Position numbers and translations under genes: made by a program
Notes under the pieces: model-generated
What the model saw: only the letters and a program-made list of their open reading frames with translations
The model's database searches: none
What the model was told of the DNA's origin: nothing
NCBI RefSeq assembly: GCF_000688455.1
Contig: NZ_JIAL01000001.1
Coordinates: 1 to 64,000, forward strand
Direction of reading: 5' to 3'
Length of the DNA stretch: 64,000 nt
From: Pseudacidobacterium ailaaui
Lineage (GTDB): Bacteria > Acidobacteriota > Terriglobia > Terriglobales > Acidobacteriaceae
Part shown: piece by piece, positions 17,574 through 25,844 of the stretch
Position numbering within the stretch: position 1 is the stretch's first letter
Layout: each line of letters starts with the position of its first letter

Positions 17574-18339
17574 TTGTTTACAAAAAAACAAATCATTTCT
17601 GGAAATACGCTTGCCACTGCAACATTCCTTGTACCGCTCGATCCGCACCATGTTCTGGTAGTCCCCGACTCCAGAGAAAACCGGCAAAAGTATCTTCCGG
17701 CAGCCATAGAAACAGTGGATATTCGTGCCTTGACCGCCAACGAGTTCACGGATGTGCAAAACATCACGCGGACCCTTTTTGGAATAAAGCATCCTGTGGC
17801 CCGCGACCAGCGCGGTGAAAATGCTGGACCGCACTCAACTTCGCGTTCAGGACCAGCAGGATGCCACCTTCCGCAGCGGCCAACGTTATCCCATCATCAC
17901 ATCCAGTTACACGGCCCTGGGCAGTTCGTCTTCTTCATCGCTGACTGTGCCTCAGGTTCAATATCAGGACCTTGGCCTGACTCTGAAAGTCAGGCCCGCC
18001 ATCGAAGACGAGCACACTATACGGTTGCATGTGGATCTACAGCTCTCGGCACTGTCCGGTGCCTCGCTCAACAGCATCCCCGTGCTCTCTCATGAGCAAT
18101 ACTCGGGGACCCTGTCTGTACACACAGAGCAAAGCGCTCTGGTTGCCAGTCTCCTGTCCCGCCAGCAGGAGCGCGAGGTCCTTGGTTTTCCTGGATTGAG
18201 CGGGCCTTCTGCGTTGGACAGCGCAGCCGATCATCAGAACACAATCAGCCGCAAGGAGCTTGTCGTGCTCATCACACCACACATTCTGCAAAGCTCTCGG
18301 CTGCTGACTGCGGGGCCCATCTACGCCCTGCCTAGGTAA
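17574..18339 (+). pseudogene. Remnant of a secretin gene (GspD/PilQ-like), frameshifted and deleted
   Basis: Two frames together encode pieces of an acidobacterial secretin. The first (17574 to about 17810) gives TFLVPLDPHHVLVVPDSRENRQKYLP... ALTANEFTDVQNITRTLFGIKHPV, matching the secretin N-domain. The second (about 17815 to 18339) gives LDRTQLRVQDQQDATFRSGQRYPIITSSY... VPQVQYQDLGLTLKVRPAI... LVVLITPHIL, matching the C-terminal pore region. The stretch normally between them is missing and the frames differ, and the usual N-terminal signal and repeat region are absent. I read this as a gene broken by an internal deletion. Sequencing error could explain the frame change but not the missing middle. 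Confidence 0.75.
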
Positions 18340-18381
18340 ATGCTCACGACCCCCAGGCCGTCTCAGCAAAAGCGCCGGCCT

Positions 18382-18831
18382 TTATCCTCCTCGGCGGGCA
18401 TCCAGCAGACGCCGCACGATCTCCATGGCTGGAGTGCCACCCTGCAACATATATTCCAGCGGCGGACGTCCGGCAAAGATTGGATTTGTATTCGGCAATC
18501 GTACCCACTGGTCGGCCAGTCTGGAACTGTAAAGGATGTTCAGCGATTTGAAAATTCCAATCAGATACGACACGCGCAGCAGACGGTCCTGGTCCAGGAC
18601 CCGGTTCGGGTTCTGCTTCATCTGGTAAAAAGCGCCATTGGACACGCCACCCAGCAATTGACGCGCGTCTTCATCCCGGATCTGCCACTTTTCCATAATG
18701 TTGAAGAAGGCGCGCAGGGCTGAGGGAGAAAGCCGGCGGCGCTCCTCAGCACGGGAGAGATCAGGCACCGATGGCGGTGCATACATGGTGGACGGATATG
18801 CGAAGTTCTGGGCCGCGGCTTGCTGTGGCAT
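18382..18831 (-). CDS. Xre/MbcA/ParS-type antitoxin, apparently without a toxin
   Basis: This 149-residue protein resembles the antitoxins that pair with RES-domain toxins. It has an N-terminal helix-turn-helix-like part (LSPSALRAFFNIMEKWQIRDEDARQLLGGVSNGAFYQMKQ) and a C-terminal toxin-binding domain (ADQWVRLPNTNPIFAGRPPLEYMLQGGTPAMEIVRRLLDA). The expected RES toxin would lie just downstream on the same strand, but the next sequence is the secretin remnant on the other strand. A perfect 18-bp palindrome lies immediately upstream, fitting autoregulation. It may be a solitary regulator or an antitoxin whose toxin has been lost. Confidence 0.82.
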   Translation of the reverse strand: MPQQAAAQNFAYPSTMYAPPSVPDLSRAEERRRLSPSALRAFFNIMEKWQIRDEDARQLLGGVSNGAFYQMKQNPNRVLDQDRLLRVSYLIGIFKSLNILYSSRLADQWVRLPNTNPIFAGRPPLEYMLQGGTPAMEIVRRLLDARRGG

Positions 18832-18843
18832 TCTCTCTTTTAT

Positions 18844-18861
18844 TGCTCCATATATGGAGCA
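18844..18861. promoter_or_regulatory. Perfect 18-bp palindrome, probable operator of the Xre/ParS gene
   Basis: TGCTCCATATATGGAGCA is a perfect palindrome 13 bp upstream of the antitoxin start codon (minus strand). A half-site-like CTCCATGTATG follows at 18869-18879. The location fits binding by the antitoxin itself. It also lies about 85 bp before the purine nucleoside phosphorylase start on the other strand, so it might affect that gene too. Confidence 0.7.
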
Positions 18862-18946
18862 TCATAACTCCATGTATGCTTTGCCTGCAATCAGTTTCTG
18901 CTTTCGCTTTGTTCCTGACCGCAGAGAAAGGTAATCTACAGGAAAC

Positions 18947-19789
18947 ATGACCTCTGAGTTTGAAAAAGTCTCGGCTGCGGCTGACTTTGTCCGAGCACGC
19001 ATCCGGACTGTTCCCTCGCTTGCAGTTGTCCTTGGCTCCGGACTTGGTCCCTTTGCGGACAAGCTCTCCGGCGCCGAAGTGTTTCCTTATGGTGAAATCC
19101 CCCACTTCCCTCAATCTACCGTTCCCGGACACTCCGGCCGCATGGTTGTCGGCGAAATCCACGGCGTCCCTTTGGCTGTGATGCAGGGGCGCGTCCATGG
19201 ATACGAGGGCTATTCCCCGCAGGAAGTGGCCTTCCCCATCCGGGTCCTGGGCCTTTTGGGAGTCAAGGCCCTTGTGGTTACGAATGCAGCCGGCGGTATC
19301 CGCATGGACCTGAAACAGGGAGACCTGGTGCTGATCTCGGACCACATCAATTTCACACAGCGCAATCCCGTTGCAGGCAGGCACGAAGAGGCCTTCGGCC
19401 CTCGTTTCTTTGACCTGACGGAGGCCTATTCCCGGCGCCTGCGTTCCCTGGCTGCACGGACCGCGCAGGATCTCGGTATCTCCTTGCCAGAAGGCGTGTA
19501 TCTGTGTGTCACCGGTCCCAGTTTTGAAACTCCCGCTGAGATCCGGGCCTTCCGCGCCCTGGGGGCAGATCTGGTCGGCATGTCTACAGTGCAGGAGGTC
19601 ATCGCAGCGCGTCAGATGTCCATCGAAGTGCTGGGTATTTCCTGCGTCACGAACATGGCCGCGGGCATACAGAGTGAACCCCTTTCGCATGAAGAGGTCA
19701 TCGAAACCGGGCAACGCGTCGCACAGCGGTTTACCAGTTTTCTTACCGCGCTTCTTCCTGTTCTCCACCAGGAGTCGGTCAAAGCATGA
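18947..19789 (+). CDS. punA: Purine nucleoside phosphorylase
   Basis: This 280-residue enzyme cleaves inosine or guanosine with phosphate to give the base and ribose 1-phosphate (purine salvage). It belongs to the trimeric PNP/MTAP type: phosphate loop LGSGLGPFADKL, VPGHSGRMVVGE, VTNAAGGIRMDLKQGDLVLISDHINFTQRNP, the base-site VTGPSFETPAEIRAFRALGADLVGMSTVQEV and VTNMAAGI near the C-terminus. Its stop overlaps the start of a uridine kinase gene by four bases, so the two nucleoside-salvage enzymes form an operon. Length is normal for the family. Confidence 0.95.
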   Translation: MTSEFEKVSAAADFVRARIRTVPSLAVVLGSGLGPFADKLSGAEVFPYGEIPHFPQSTVPGHSGRMVVGEIHGVPLAVMQGRVHGYEGYSPQEVAFPIRVLGLLGVKALVVTNAAGGIRMDLKQGDLVLISDHINFTQRNPVAGRHEEAFGPRFFDLTEAYSRRLRSLAARTAQDLGISLPEGVYLCVTGPSFETPAEIRAFRALGADLVGMSTVQEVIAARQMSIEVLGISCVTNMAAGIQSEPLSHEEVIETGQRVAQRFTSFLTALLPVLHQESVKA

Positions 19790-20439
19790 ACGGATCTCCG
19801 GTCCTTGTCGGCATTGCAGGCTGCTCCGGCTCAGGCAAAACCACCCTGGCCCAGGAGCTGGCCCGGGAGCTGGAAGGCACACACTTTCATCTCGACCACT
19901 ACTATCGCGACCTGGGGCATCTGGCCTACGAAGAGCGATGTCAGCAGAATTTCGACCATCCCGACGCCCTCGAAGCAGACCTGCTGGTCGCCCATATTCG
20001 CCAGCTCGCTTCCGGACGCTCCATCCATCAGCCGCAGTATGACTTTGTCACCCACACCCGCATTCCCGGAAAGTCCGTTCTTCTTTACGAGCCACATTTC
20101 CTGCTCGTCGATGGAATCTTTGCGCTGCACTACCCGGCGCTGCGTCGGCTCTATCACCTGCGCGTTTACGTGGATACCCCTGATCCGGTCTGCTACCAGC
20201 GCCGATTTGCCCGCGATGTTCAGCAGCGCGGCCGTACCCCCGAATCGGTCGCACAGCATTACGCGGCCACCGTCAGGCCGATGGCCGAACAGTTTGTGCG
20301 CCCTTCATCGAAGCACGCTGACCTCATCGTAGACGGGACTTCCTCTCTCGACTGGTCCGTCGAGCAGGTACTGAGCAAACTGCGCCAGATGCGGCTGCTG
20401 GACCGCCTGGAACTGACCATCCCGGCCGGCCACTCGTAA
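19786..20439 (+). CDS. udk: Uridine kinase
   Basis: This 217-residue P-loop kinase phosphorylates uridine or cytidine to the monophosphate. It has Walker A GCSGSGKTT, the HLDHYYRDL segment, NFDHPDALEADLLVAHI with the nucleoside-binding Asp, QPQYDFVTHTR, and VDGIFAL as Walker B-like strand. These are the hallmarks of the uridine kinase/phosphoribulokinase family. The start ATG overlaps the stop of the upstream purine nucleoside phosphorylase, so translation is coupled. A DUF192 gene starts nine bases after its stop and is probably cotranscribed. Confidence 0.93.
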   Translation: MNGSPVLVGIAGCSGSGKTTLAQELARELEGTHFHLDHYYRDLGHLAYEERCQQNFDHPDALEADLLVAHIRQLASGRSIHQPQYDFVTHTRIPGKSVLLYEPHFLLVDGIFALHYPALRRLYHLRVYVDTPDPVCYQRRFARDVQQRGRTPESVAQHYAATVRPMAEQFVRPSSKHADLIVDGTSSLDWSVEQVLSKLRQMRLLDRLELTIPAGHS

Positions 20440-20447
20440 AATAAAAA

Positions 20448-20945
20448 ATGATGCGGAAACAATGGATCCTCTGTCTTCTGGCAGCCGCGCTGTTCTGCGG
20501 GACCGCAGCCTCTCTTCTCTCTCAAGAGCAAGAACCCGTCATTCCTTACGTGCCGCCGCGTCCTGCAACCACTCTGGTCATGCTGCCAGATGGATCAACC
20601 GTCCACGTTGAGCTGGCCAGGACTGAGGCGGAACGCGAATATGGCCTGATGGGCCGTACCAGCCTCCTGCCTGGTCACGGAATGCTCTTCATTCATGACC
20701 GGCCTGCGGAATACAGCTACTGGATGTATCACTGCAAAATTTCGCTGGACATTCTCTGGATGGATGCCGACCACCGTATTGTCGAGCTCTCCCCCGACAC
20801 GCCTCCCTGCAAAGGAAAAGCAAGCACCTGTCCTTCCTACGGCGGCCACGCACCCTCGCTGTATGTGCTCGAACTACCTGCCGGGTCCATCAAAGCGCAT
20901 GATCTGCAGGTTGGCCAGACAGTGAACTTCAACCTCACCCGGTGA
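20448..20945 (+). CDS. DUF192 exported protein
   Basis: This 165-residue protein starts with a signal peptide (WILCLLAAALFCGTAASLLSQ), then a DUF192 domain: VELARTEAEREYGLMGRTSLLPGHGMLFIHDRPAEYSYWMYHCKISLDILWMDADHRIVEL and a C-terminal YVLELPAGSIKAHDLQVG. The family is widespread and secreted or periplasmic, and its function is not established. It probably shares the promoter of the punA-udk operon and converges on the GT39 gene, whose stop is 13 bp away. Confidence 0.88.
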   Translation: MMRKQWILCLLAAALFCGTAASLLSQEQEPVIPYVPPRPATTLVMLPDGSTVHVELARTEAEREYGLMGRTSLLPGHGMLFIHDRPAEYSYWMYHCKISLDILWMDADHRIVELSPDTPPCKGKASTCPSYGGHAPSLYVLELPAGSIKAHDLQVGQTVNFNLTR

Positions 20946-20958
20946 CCTCCTGCGGAAG

Positions 20959-22485
20959 TCATCGGCCGGCATTCTCCGCCTGCTCTTCCTCGGCGTTATA
21001 GCTTTGTTTGTCTGAAGGAAGAGGTTCCATCCTGTAAAGGACCAGGTCATTGCGGTCCGGATCATCGAAGGCATGAAAATGCGCTGCCTCTTTCAGTGCA
21101 TACTGCGTGTTGATGTCTGCCAGCGTACCCGGGTCCAGGTCGTTCCACGCCGCGTACCAGCCAGGCCGGTAGGTATGGATCCGGTAAGGCAGGTCATAAG
21201 TGCCAAAGTCATCGCAGATGGATGGAAGATGGGTAATCAGAGTAATGTCCGCCCCGCTGATGGACAGCAGCAGACGATTGCCGTTCGGATGTTCATCAAT
21301 GTAGCGCGTCAGATTCCGCGCGGCTGTGACAAAGGTATACTCCGGATGCCGCGCAAAACCACCCACCATGCGCAGGTTCAGCCCCAAACTCACCAGGAGC
21401 ACGGCAAGCCCCGCCGCTGCTGCCCATGGCCAGCGCTGCCATAACGCCGCCAGTCCTGCGCACATCACAAAGACCAGAGGAAAAGCAATCACCTGGTAAT
21501 AGCGCGGCTGCATGTTGTTGTGGTAGCCAATAAAAAACACATAGCCGGCAATCGCAATCCAGGACGCGGCAAAGATGGGGCCTCTCCACAGCTCTCGGTA
21601 GAACAGCGAGATCACAAGCAGTACAGCAGCCAGAGTGGCCAACGGTTTATCGATCCACAACGCTCCATGGGCTGCATACCAGAATGCGGCCAGCCATCCA
21701 CCAATGGAGACCGGCTGCGGCATCTGGTTGACCGCGAAAAGATAGGAATAGTCCTTCAGGTATCGGGGGTGGACAAGCAAAAAATAGTATGCGCTCCACA
21801 GCAGGGCCAGGGTCCCTCCTGTCACAGCAGCGTATCGGGCAAAGACCCCCAAACGAAATCCGGCAACATACCAGACTAGATAAAACGCCGCAGGCAGCAG
21901 AAAAACGCCCGTCGTCTTGGTAAGAATGGCCAGGCACAGCGACGCTCCGGCAAAGGCCAGCAGCAGATACCTTGCACCTTCTCTCGTCTGATTGGGAACA
22001 CGCAGAACCAGCAGCCATGAAAAGAGCGTCCAAAAAATCAGCATCGGCTCCAGCAAGGCCAGCCGGCTGAACGAATAGAGAAATGCATTCCCCGCCAGCA
22101 GCGTCATGGCCAGAAGGGCGGCGCAGGGCCTTTGTTTCTGCGTCAGAAAGAGCGCGCAGGCAAGCATCAGGTTCCCGGCAAAGACCGCCAGCGCCAGCGC
22201 CCTTGCGGCCACAATGCTTACGCCGGTAAAGTGAAACAGCACTCCCTCAAACACTGGCCATACCGGCACCGCCGCCGCCGGATTGAAGTCTCCGGGAACA
22301 CGCCAGGACCCAGTGAGGGCATAGCGCACGGCCGCGCTCCCGTACCAGCCCTCATCGGTGTATTTGGAATAGTCCATCCATGGGGAAAAATTGGGGAAGT
22401 CTGCGCTCAGATGAAAGAGATGCACGGCATAGAGCGCACCAATGGCAGCAATCCAGAAGATTGTGAGGAAACGTGACCTGTTCAT
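20959..22485 (-). CDS. GT39-family membrane glycosyltransferase (ArnT/PMT-like)
   Basis: This 508-residue integral membrane protein has about ten hydrophobic segments. After the first membrane segment comes SPWMDYSKYTDEGWYGSAAVRY, whose Asp-Glu in the first periplasmic loop matches the catalytic region of GT39 proteins, which transfer sugars from polyprenyl phosphate donors. The C-terminal soluble part (residues about 390-508) has no transmembrane segments. Acceptor and sugar cannot be told from sequence. It stands alone, convergent with DUF192 and divergent from the uracil-DNA glycosylase gene. Confidence 0.82.
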   Translation of the reverse strand: MNRSRFLTIFWIAAIGALYAVHLFHLSADFPNFSPWMDYSKYTDEGWYGSAAVRYALTGSWRVPGDFNPAAAVPVWPVFEGVLFHFTGVSIVAARALALAVFAGNLMLACALFLTQKQRPCAALLAMTLLAGNAFLYSFSRLALLEPMLIFWTLFSWLLVLRVPNQTREGARYLLLAFAGASLCLAILTKTTGVFLLPAAFYLVWYVAGFRLGVFARYAAVTGGTLALLWSAYYFLLVHPRYLKDYSYLFAVNQMPQPVSIGGWLAAFWYAAHGALWIDKPLATLAAVLLVISLFYRELWRGPIFAASWIAIAGYVFFIGYHNNMQPRYYQVIAFPLVFVMCAGLAALWQRWPWAAAAGLAVLLVSLGLNLRMVGGFARHPEYTFVTAARNLTRYIDEHPNGNRLLLSISGADITLITHLPSICDDFGTYDLPYRIHTYRPGWYAAWNDLDPGTLADINTQYALKEAAHFHAFDDPDRNDLVLYRMEPLPSDKQSYNAEEEQAENAGR

Positions 22486-22583
22486 CGGGACCTGATTTTT
22501 ACACTACAGAAAAAACCCCTTCCAATGAAATCCCTTTTGTGGCCCCACCCTGCTGCCAGCAGCGCAGCAACTAAAATAGTCCT

Positions 22584-23330
22584 GTGAACATGCCATCTCT
22601 CTCAGCAGAGCAGGCACTGGCCGCGTTGAACGCGCGCATCATTGAGTGCAACCGCTGCGCGCGACTCCGGGAGCATTGCATCTCTGTAGCAGAAAAGAAG
22701 CGCCGCGCATATCTGCATTGGGAGTATTGGGGAAGGCCCGTGCCTTCCTTTGGCGATCCCTCGGCCCGCGTACTCCTTCTGGGACTCGCTCCCGGAGCGC
22801 ATGGCTCCAACCGCACTGGCCGCCCCTTTACCGGGGATGGATCAGGCGATTTTCTCTATCCGGTCCTGCACGAGGCGGGCTTTGCCTCGCAACCCCGCGC
22901 CACTTCACGCAACGACGGGATGCTGCTGCGGGACCTTTGGATCACCAGCGTGGCCCGCTGCGCTCCCCCGCAAAACAAACCGTTGCCTCAGGAGCTGGCC
23001 AACTGCGCTCCCTTTCTGGACGAGGAGATTGCATCGCTGCCAAGGCTGCGGGTGATCGTGTGTCTGGGAAAGATCGCCTTCGATGGCTTTATCGCCCACC
23101 TGAAACGAAGTGCGGCCGAACAGCACCATGTCGTCAGCAACGAAAATTCGCAGTCCGCTCCGCGCCTCCGATCATGGAAGTTCGCGCATGGTGTGGAGTA
23201 TGGTCTGCCGGATGGGCGCTGGCTGCTGGCTAGTTATCATCCCTCATTGCAGAACACAAATACAGGTAAACTCACCCGGGAAATGTTTCTTGAAATTTTC
23301 CGCCGGGCAAAGCAGCTTGCCGCCCGGTGA
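22584..23330 (+). CDS. Family 5 uracil-DNA glycosylase (UDGb type)
   Basis: This 248-residue DNA repair enzyme removes uracil and related bases. The motif A region reads LLLGLAPGAHGSNRTGRPFTGDGSGDFLYP, which is characteristic of UDGb (alanine and no Asp or Asn at the usual catalytic position). Motif B is ASYHPSLQNTNTGKL near the C-terminus. The N-terminal CNRCARLREHC and later cysteines (VARCAP, ANCAPF) fit an iron-sulphur cluster. Length is normal for the family. It has its own promoter region, divergent from the GT39 gene. Confidence 0.92.
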   Translation: MNMPSLSAEQALAALNARIIECNRCARLREHCISVAEKKRRAYLHWEYWGRPVPSFGDPSARVLLLGLAPGAHGSNRTGRPFTGDGSGDFLYPVLHEAGFASQPRATSRNDGMLLRDLWITSVARCAPPQNKPLPQELANCAPFLDEEIASLPRLRVIVCLGKIAFDGFIAHLKRSAAEQHHVVSNENSQSAPRLRSWKFAHGVEYGLPDGRWLLASYHPSLQNTNTGKLTREMFLEIFRRAKQLAAR

Positions 23331-23675
23331 GGATAAGAAAGATCTCTTTCCCTTTGAAGGGAGGAGATGAGAACCTGCCACCTCCAATTGAGCCATGTCC
23401 CAAAACGGGACAATATCCTGGTCAATATCTAAATCTTTTTATTTCAAGAATTTACACAAAAACATTCCTCTGAGGTGCGACCCCGCGTGGTAAATTTTTG
23501 CCAACGGAGTGCCGGATCAGGCCAATCACTCATGCTGATCACTCAGAAGAGATGAGACGAAACTCTCTGAAAATACAGCTACTTTTTCTTCGAAATGTCA
23601 AGAATTTTTTCTTGTAATCGCCCTTGATAGACCGTTACGCTCATCTTAGCGCGTCCGCGCACCAGGAGAATTCTT
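23331..23675. other. Gene-free stretch with a TTTCAAGAATTTAC motif
   Basis: These 345 bp hold no convincing gene. At 23442-23455 lies TTTCAAGAATTTAC, which recurs three times near 30000-30097. A related GTCAAGAATTTTT lies near 23597. The last 100 bp, T-rich, probably contain the promoter of the repeat-protein gene at 23676. Confidence 0.6.
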
Positions 23676-24233
23676 ATGCACAAGTCTGTTCGTAATCTTG
23701 TTTTTGCTGCCACTGCGCTCGCGTTCGGCGCCATTTCCCTGCCCGGCCTTGCCGATGTCCACAGCAATATCTCCAGTGATACTACCACGCTTCAGGCGAA
23801 AGGTATCGGCAACAGCCTGCCCCGCCCAGAACCCAACCAGCAGATTGCCAAAGGCATCATTGGTAGCTTGCCTCGTCCCGCTGGCACACTTCAGGCTAAA
23901 GGCATTATTGGCAGCTTGCCTCGTCCTGCTGGCACACTTCAGGCTAAAGGCATTATTGGCAGCTTGCCTCGTCCTGCTGGCACACTTCAGGCTAAAGGCA
24001 TTATTGGCAGCTTGCCTCGTCCTGCTGGCACACTTCAGGCTAAAGGCATTATTGGCAGCTTGCCTCGTCCTGCTGGCACACTTCAGGCTAAAGGCATTAT
24101 TGGCAGCTTGCCTCGTCCTGCTGGCACACTTCAGGCTAAAGGCATTATTGGCAGCTTGCCTCGTCCTGCTGGCACACTTCAGGCTAAAGGCATTATTGGC
24201 AGCTTGCCTCGTCCTGCTGGCACACTGGGATAA
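23676..24233 (+). CDS. Secreted tandem-repeat protein, unknown function
   Basis: This 185-residue protein has a signal peptide (LVFAATALAFGAISLPGLAD, cut near residue 26), a short linker with one degenerate repeat (LQAKGIGNSLPRPEPN), then eight copies of the 16-residue unit AKGIIGSLPRPAGTLQ (residues 58-185). The final unit ends in G. The ribosome site AGGAG is seven bases ahead of the ATG. I do not recognise the family. The mature protein would be small, basic and Pro/Gly-rich. It could be a surface or adhesion polymer, or a precursor cut into eight peptides. A multi-pass membrane protein follows. Confidence 0.8.
   Translation: MHKSVRNLVFAATALAFGAISLPGLADVHSNISSDTTTLQAKGIGNSLPRPEPNQQIAKGIIGSLPRPAGTLQAKGIIGSLPRPAGTLQAKGIIGSLPRPAGTLQAKGIIGSLPRPAGTLQAKGIIGSLPRPAGTLQAKGIIGSLPRPAGTLQAKGIIGSLPRPAGTLQAKGIIGSLPRPAGTLG
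23847..24230 (+). repeat. Eight tandem 48-bp coding repeats
   Basis: Eight 48-bp units run head to tail inside the secreted-protein gene. Units 2 to 8 look identical at the DNA level, while unit 1 differs at a few third positions. Such identity implies recent expansion or ongoing homogenisation, and copy number probably varies between strains. Confidence 0.95.
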
Positions 24234-24298
24234 CTTAAAGTTAGGCGCTAAAAAGTTTAAAGCCTTTATATTTTCATTTGTTATGAATTTCAAATGCA

Positions 24299-25093
24299 AT
24301 GTACTATTGCATTTGCATGGGTCTCTCTCCCGTAGCGAGGATCCTATGGGCGACTGGTTTTATTGGACAGGTCGCTCTTCTGCTTGTTTTGTGTTTAAAA
24401 AACCGATGGAGGATTTTTAGATTCTTCACGGCTTGGGTAATTTTCCAAGTCATTCAGAATATTTGTGGTTTTTATTTTCTCTATACTCCTTCCAGCTACA
24501 TTTCATACAAAAATTTTTATTGGAGTTCTGAAATCATAGATTTATTTCTCCAAGTGTGCGTAATCCTTGAGATGGCGCGCATTGTACTTAGGCCTACCGG
24601 TACTTGGGTGCGAGATGCCCTTAGGTCATTTTTGACTATTGGCATAGCAGGTATTCTCATTGCCGGCCTTCTTTCCTACTTGGCAAAACCCCACGGTGCA
24701 GTCTTCCCGGATGCATGGATTGAGCGAGGCAGTCTTTTTTCTGCCATGCTGTCCCTGGAACTTTTCATTGCCATGGCAGCCAGCTCAACAAATTTAGGCC
24801 TTGTCTGGCGCAACCATGTTATGGGCCTCGCCACCGGTTGGTCTGTCTGGGCCATTGTGGACTTTTTCGTTGAGGGGGCCTACAGCTACCTCGGGCCTCA
24901 CTGGCATGGAATTGTTTTAGATCAAATAAGGATTGTGATCAGTCAGGCTACCATCATCTACTGGGCAATTATTTTCTGGCTTCCGGAGCCAAAAGAGCGT
25001 ACACTTTCCCCAGAAATGCAGAAGTACCTCATTTCTCTCCATCATGATGTACAATTGAGTGCACGAAGGGCCAGTAGTCTAAATCATCATTGA
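24299..25093 (+). CDS. Seven-helix-like membrane protein, unknown function
   Basis: This 264-residue protein has about six to seven hydrophobic segments and a short cytoplasmic tail (PEPKERTLSPEMQKYLISLHHDVQLSARR). An aromatic-rich N-terminal half is followed by RPTGTWVRDALRSF. No enzyme motif is visible. The start may be 24299 or the ATG at 24317 (MGLSPVARILW). The 5' part and the preceding gap are visibly more AT-rich than the surroundings. Being just after the repeat-protein gene, it might act with it, but there is no direct evidence. Confidence 0.7.
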   Translation: MYYCICMGLSPVARILWATGFIGQVALLLVLCLKNRWRIFRFFTAWVIFQVIQNICGFYFLYTPSSYISYKNFYWSSEIIDLFLQVCVILEMARIVLRPTGTWVRDALRSFLTIGIAGILIAGLLSYLAKPHGAVFPDAWIERGSLFSAMLSLELFIAMAASSTNLGLVWRNHVMGLATGWSVWAIVDFFVEGAYSYLGPHWHGIVLDQIRIVISQATIIYWAIIFWLPEPKERTLSPEMQKYLISLHHDVQLSARRASSLNHH

Positions 25094-25108
25094 ACTGAGC
25101 TGACACAC

Positions 25109-25636
25109 ATGTGGATTCTTGCCTTCTTCGGATTAGGGGTGGCCTGTGCGGCCTGGGTCCTTTATATTCAGACCCGCGCCCACAAGCTCCGGTCTACGGA
25201 CTGGGACACCCTGGTCTCCTCCATCCAGCCCATGCATTTGCGCGGGCTCCAGCTTGTGGCGCTGGACCATCTGGAACCAGACCGCAACCAACTGAAACTT
25301 GAACCTGCTGAGATCTGGGGCCTGCTCGGTGGCACCGAAGGTCTCCGCCGCATGGAACACAATGCCGACCTCATCATTGCTCTGGCAGCTTATGTGCGCC
25401 GCTGGAACTTTGAAGAGTCCATCATCGTCGCCGAGCGTATCCGCCAGGACGCTGTCCAGTTGAAGCGCGCTCTGCGCCGCATCCGCTGGGCCTCGCTGCT
25501 CCATCGCAGCCAGTTGCGGATCCCCTTTTACCTGCATCAGGCAGCCGCTTCCTACTACCTGATGACTCGCCGCCTGCTCAACCTCTACCAGGCGAATCAG
25601 TACCTGCTGTACCCAAAACTCGCAGAGGCGCTGTAA
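25109..25636 (+). CDS. Membrane-anchored protein of unknown function
   Basis: A 175-residue protein with one N-terminal transmembrane segment (ILAFFGLGVACAAWVLYIQ) and a helical cytoplasmic domain rich in Arg (RRWNFEESIIVAERIRQDAVQLKRALRRIR). It starts 16 bp after the membrane protein upstream, so the two are probably cotranscribed. I do not recognise a family. The gap to nadK (about 200 bp) probably holds a promoter. Confidence 0.7.
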   Translation: MWILAFFGLGVACAAWVLYIQTRAHKLRSTDWDTLVSSIQPMHLRGLQLVALDHLEPDRNQLKLEPAEIWGLLGGTEGLRRMEHNADLIIALAAYVRRWNFEESIIVAERIRQDAVQLKRALRRIRWASLLHRSQLRIPFYLHQAAASYYLMTRRLLNLYQANQYLLYPKLAEAL

Positions 25637-25844
25637 GTTTTTATCCAGATTGATCCAGATTTGCACGGCCGCGCCAGGGTTTCTCCCTGGCGCTTTGCGT
25701 TTGGAATACAATCTGTCCGATTCGAAAAACAATCGTTCCCCTACTTCTGAGAACGCCTCTTTCGCTCCTGCAAGAGCAACCCTTTTACCCCCAAAGAGCA
25801 CACAACTCCTGCTCTGATCGCTTCTGCGAGTACACTGGACTTTC

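Noticed and set aside
23646-24420. Alternative repeat proteins in the other frames of the 48-bp repeats
   Set aside because: Repeats are a multiple of three, so every frame gives repeats. Only the plus frame at 23676 has a ribosome site, a signal peptide and a stop right after the repeats.
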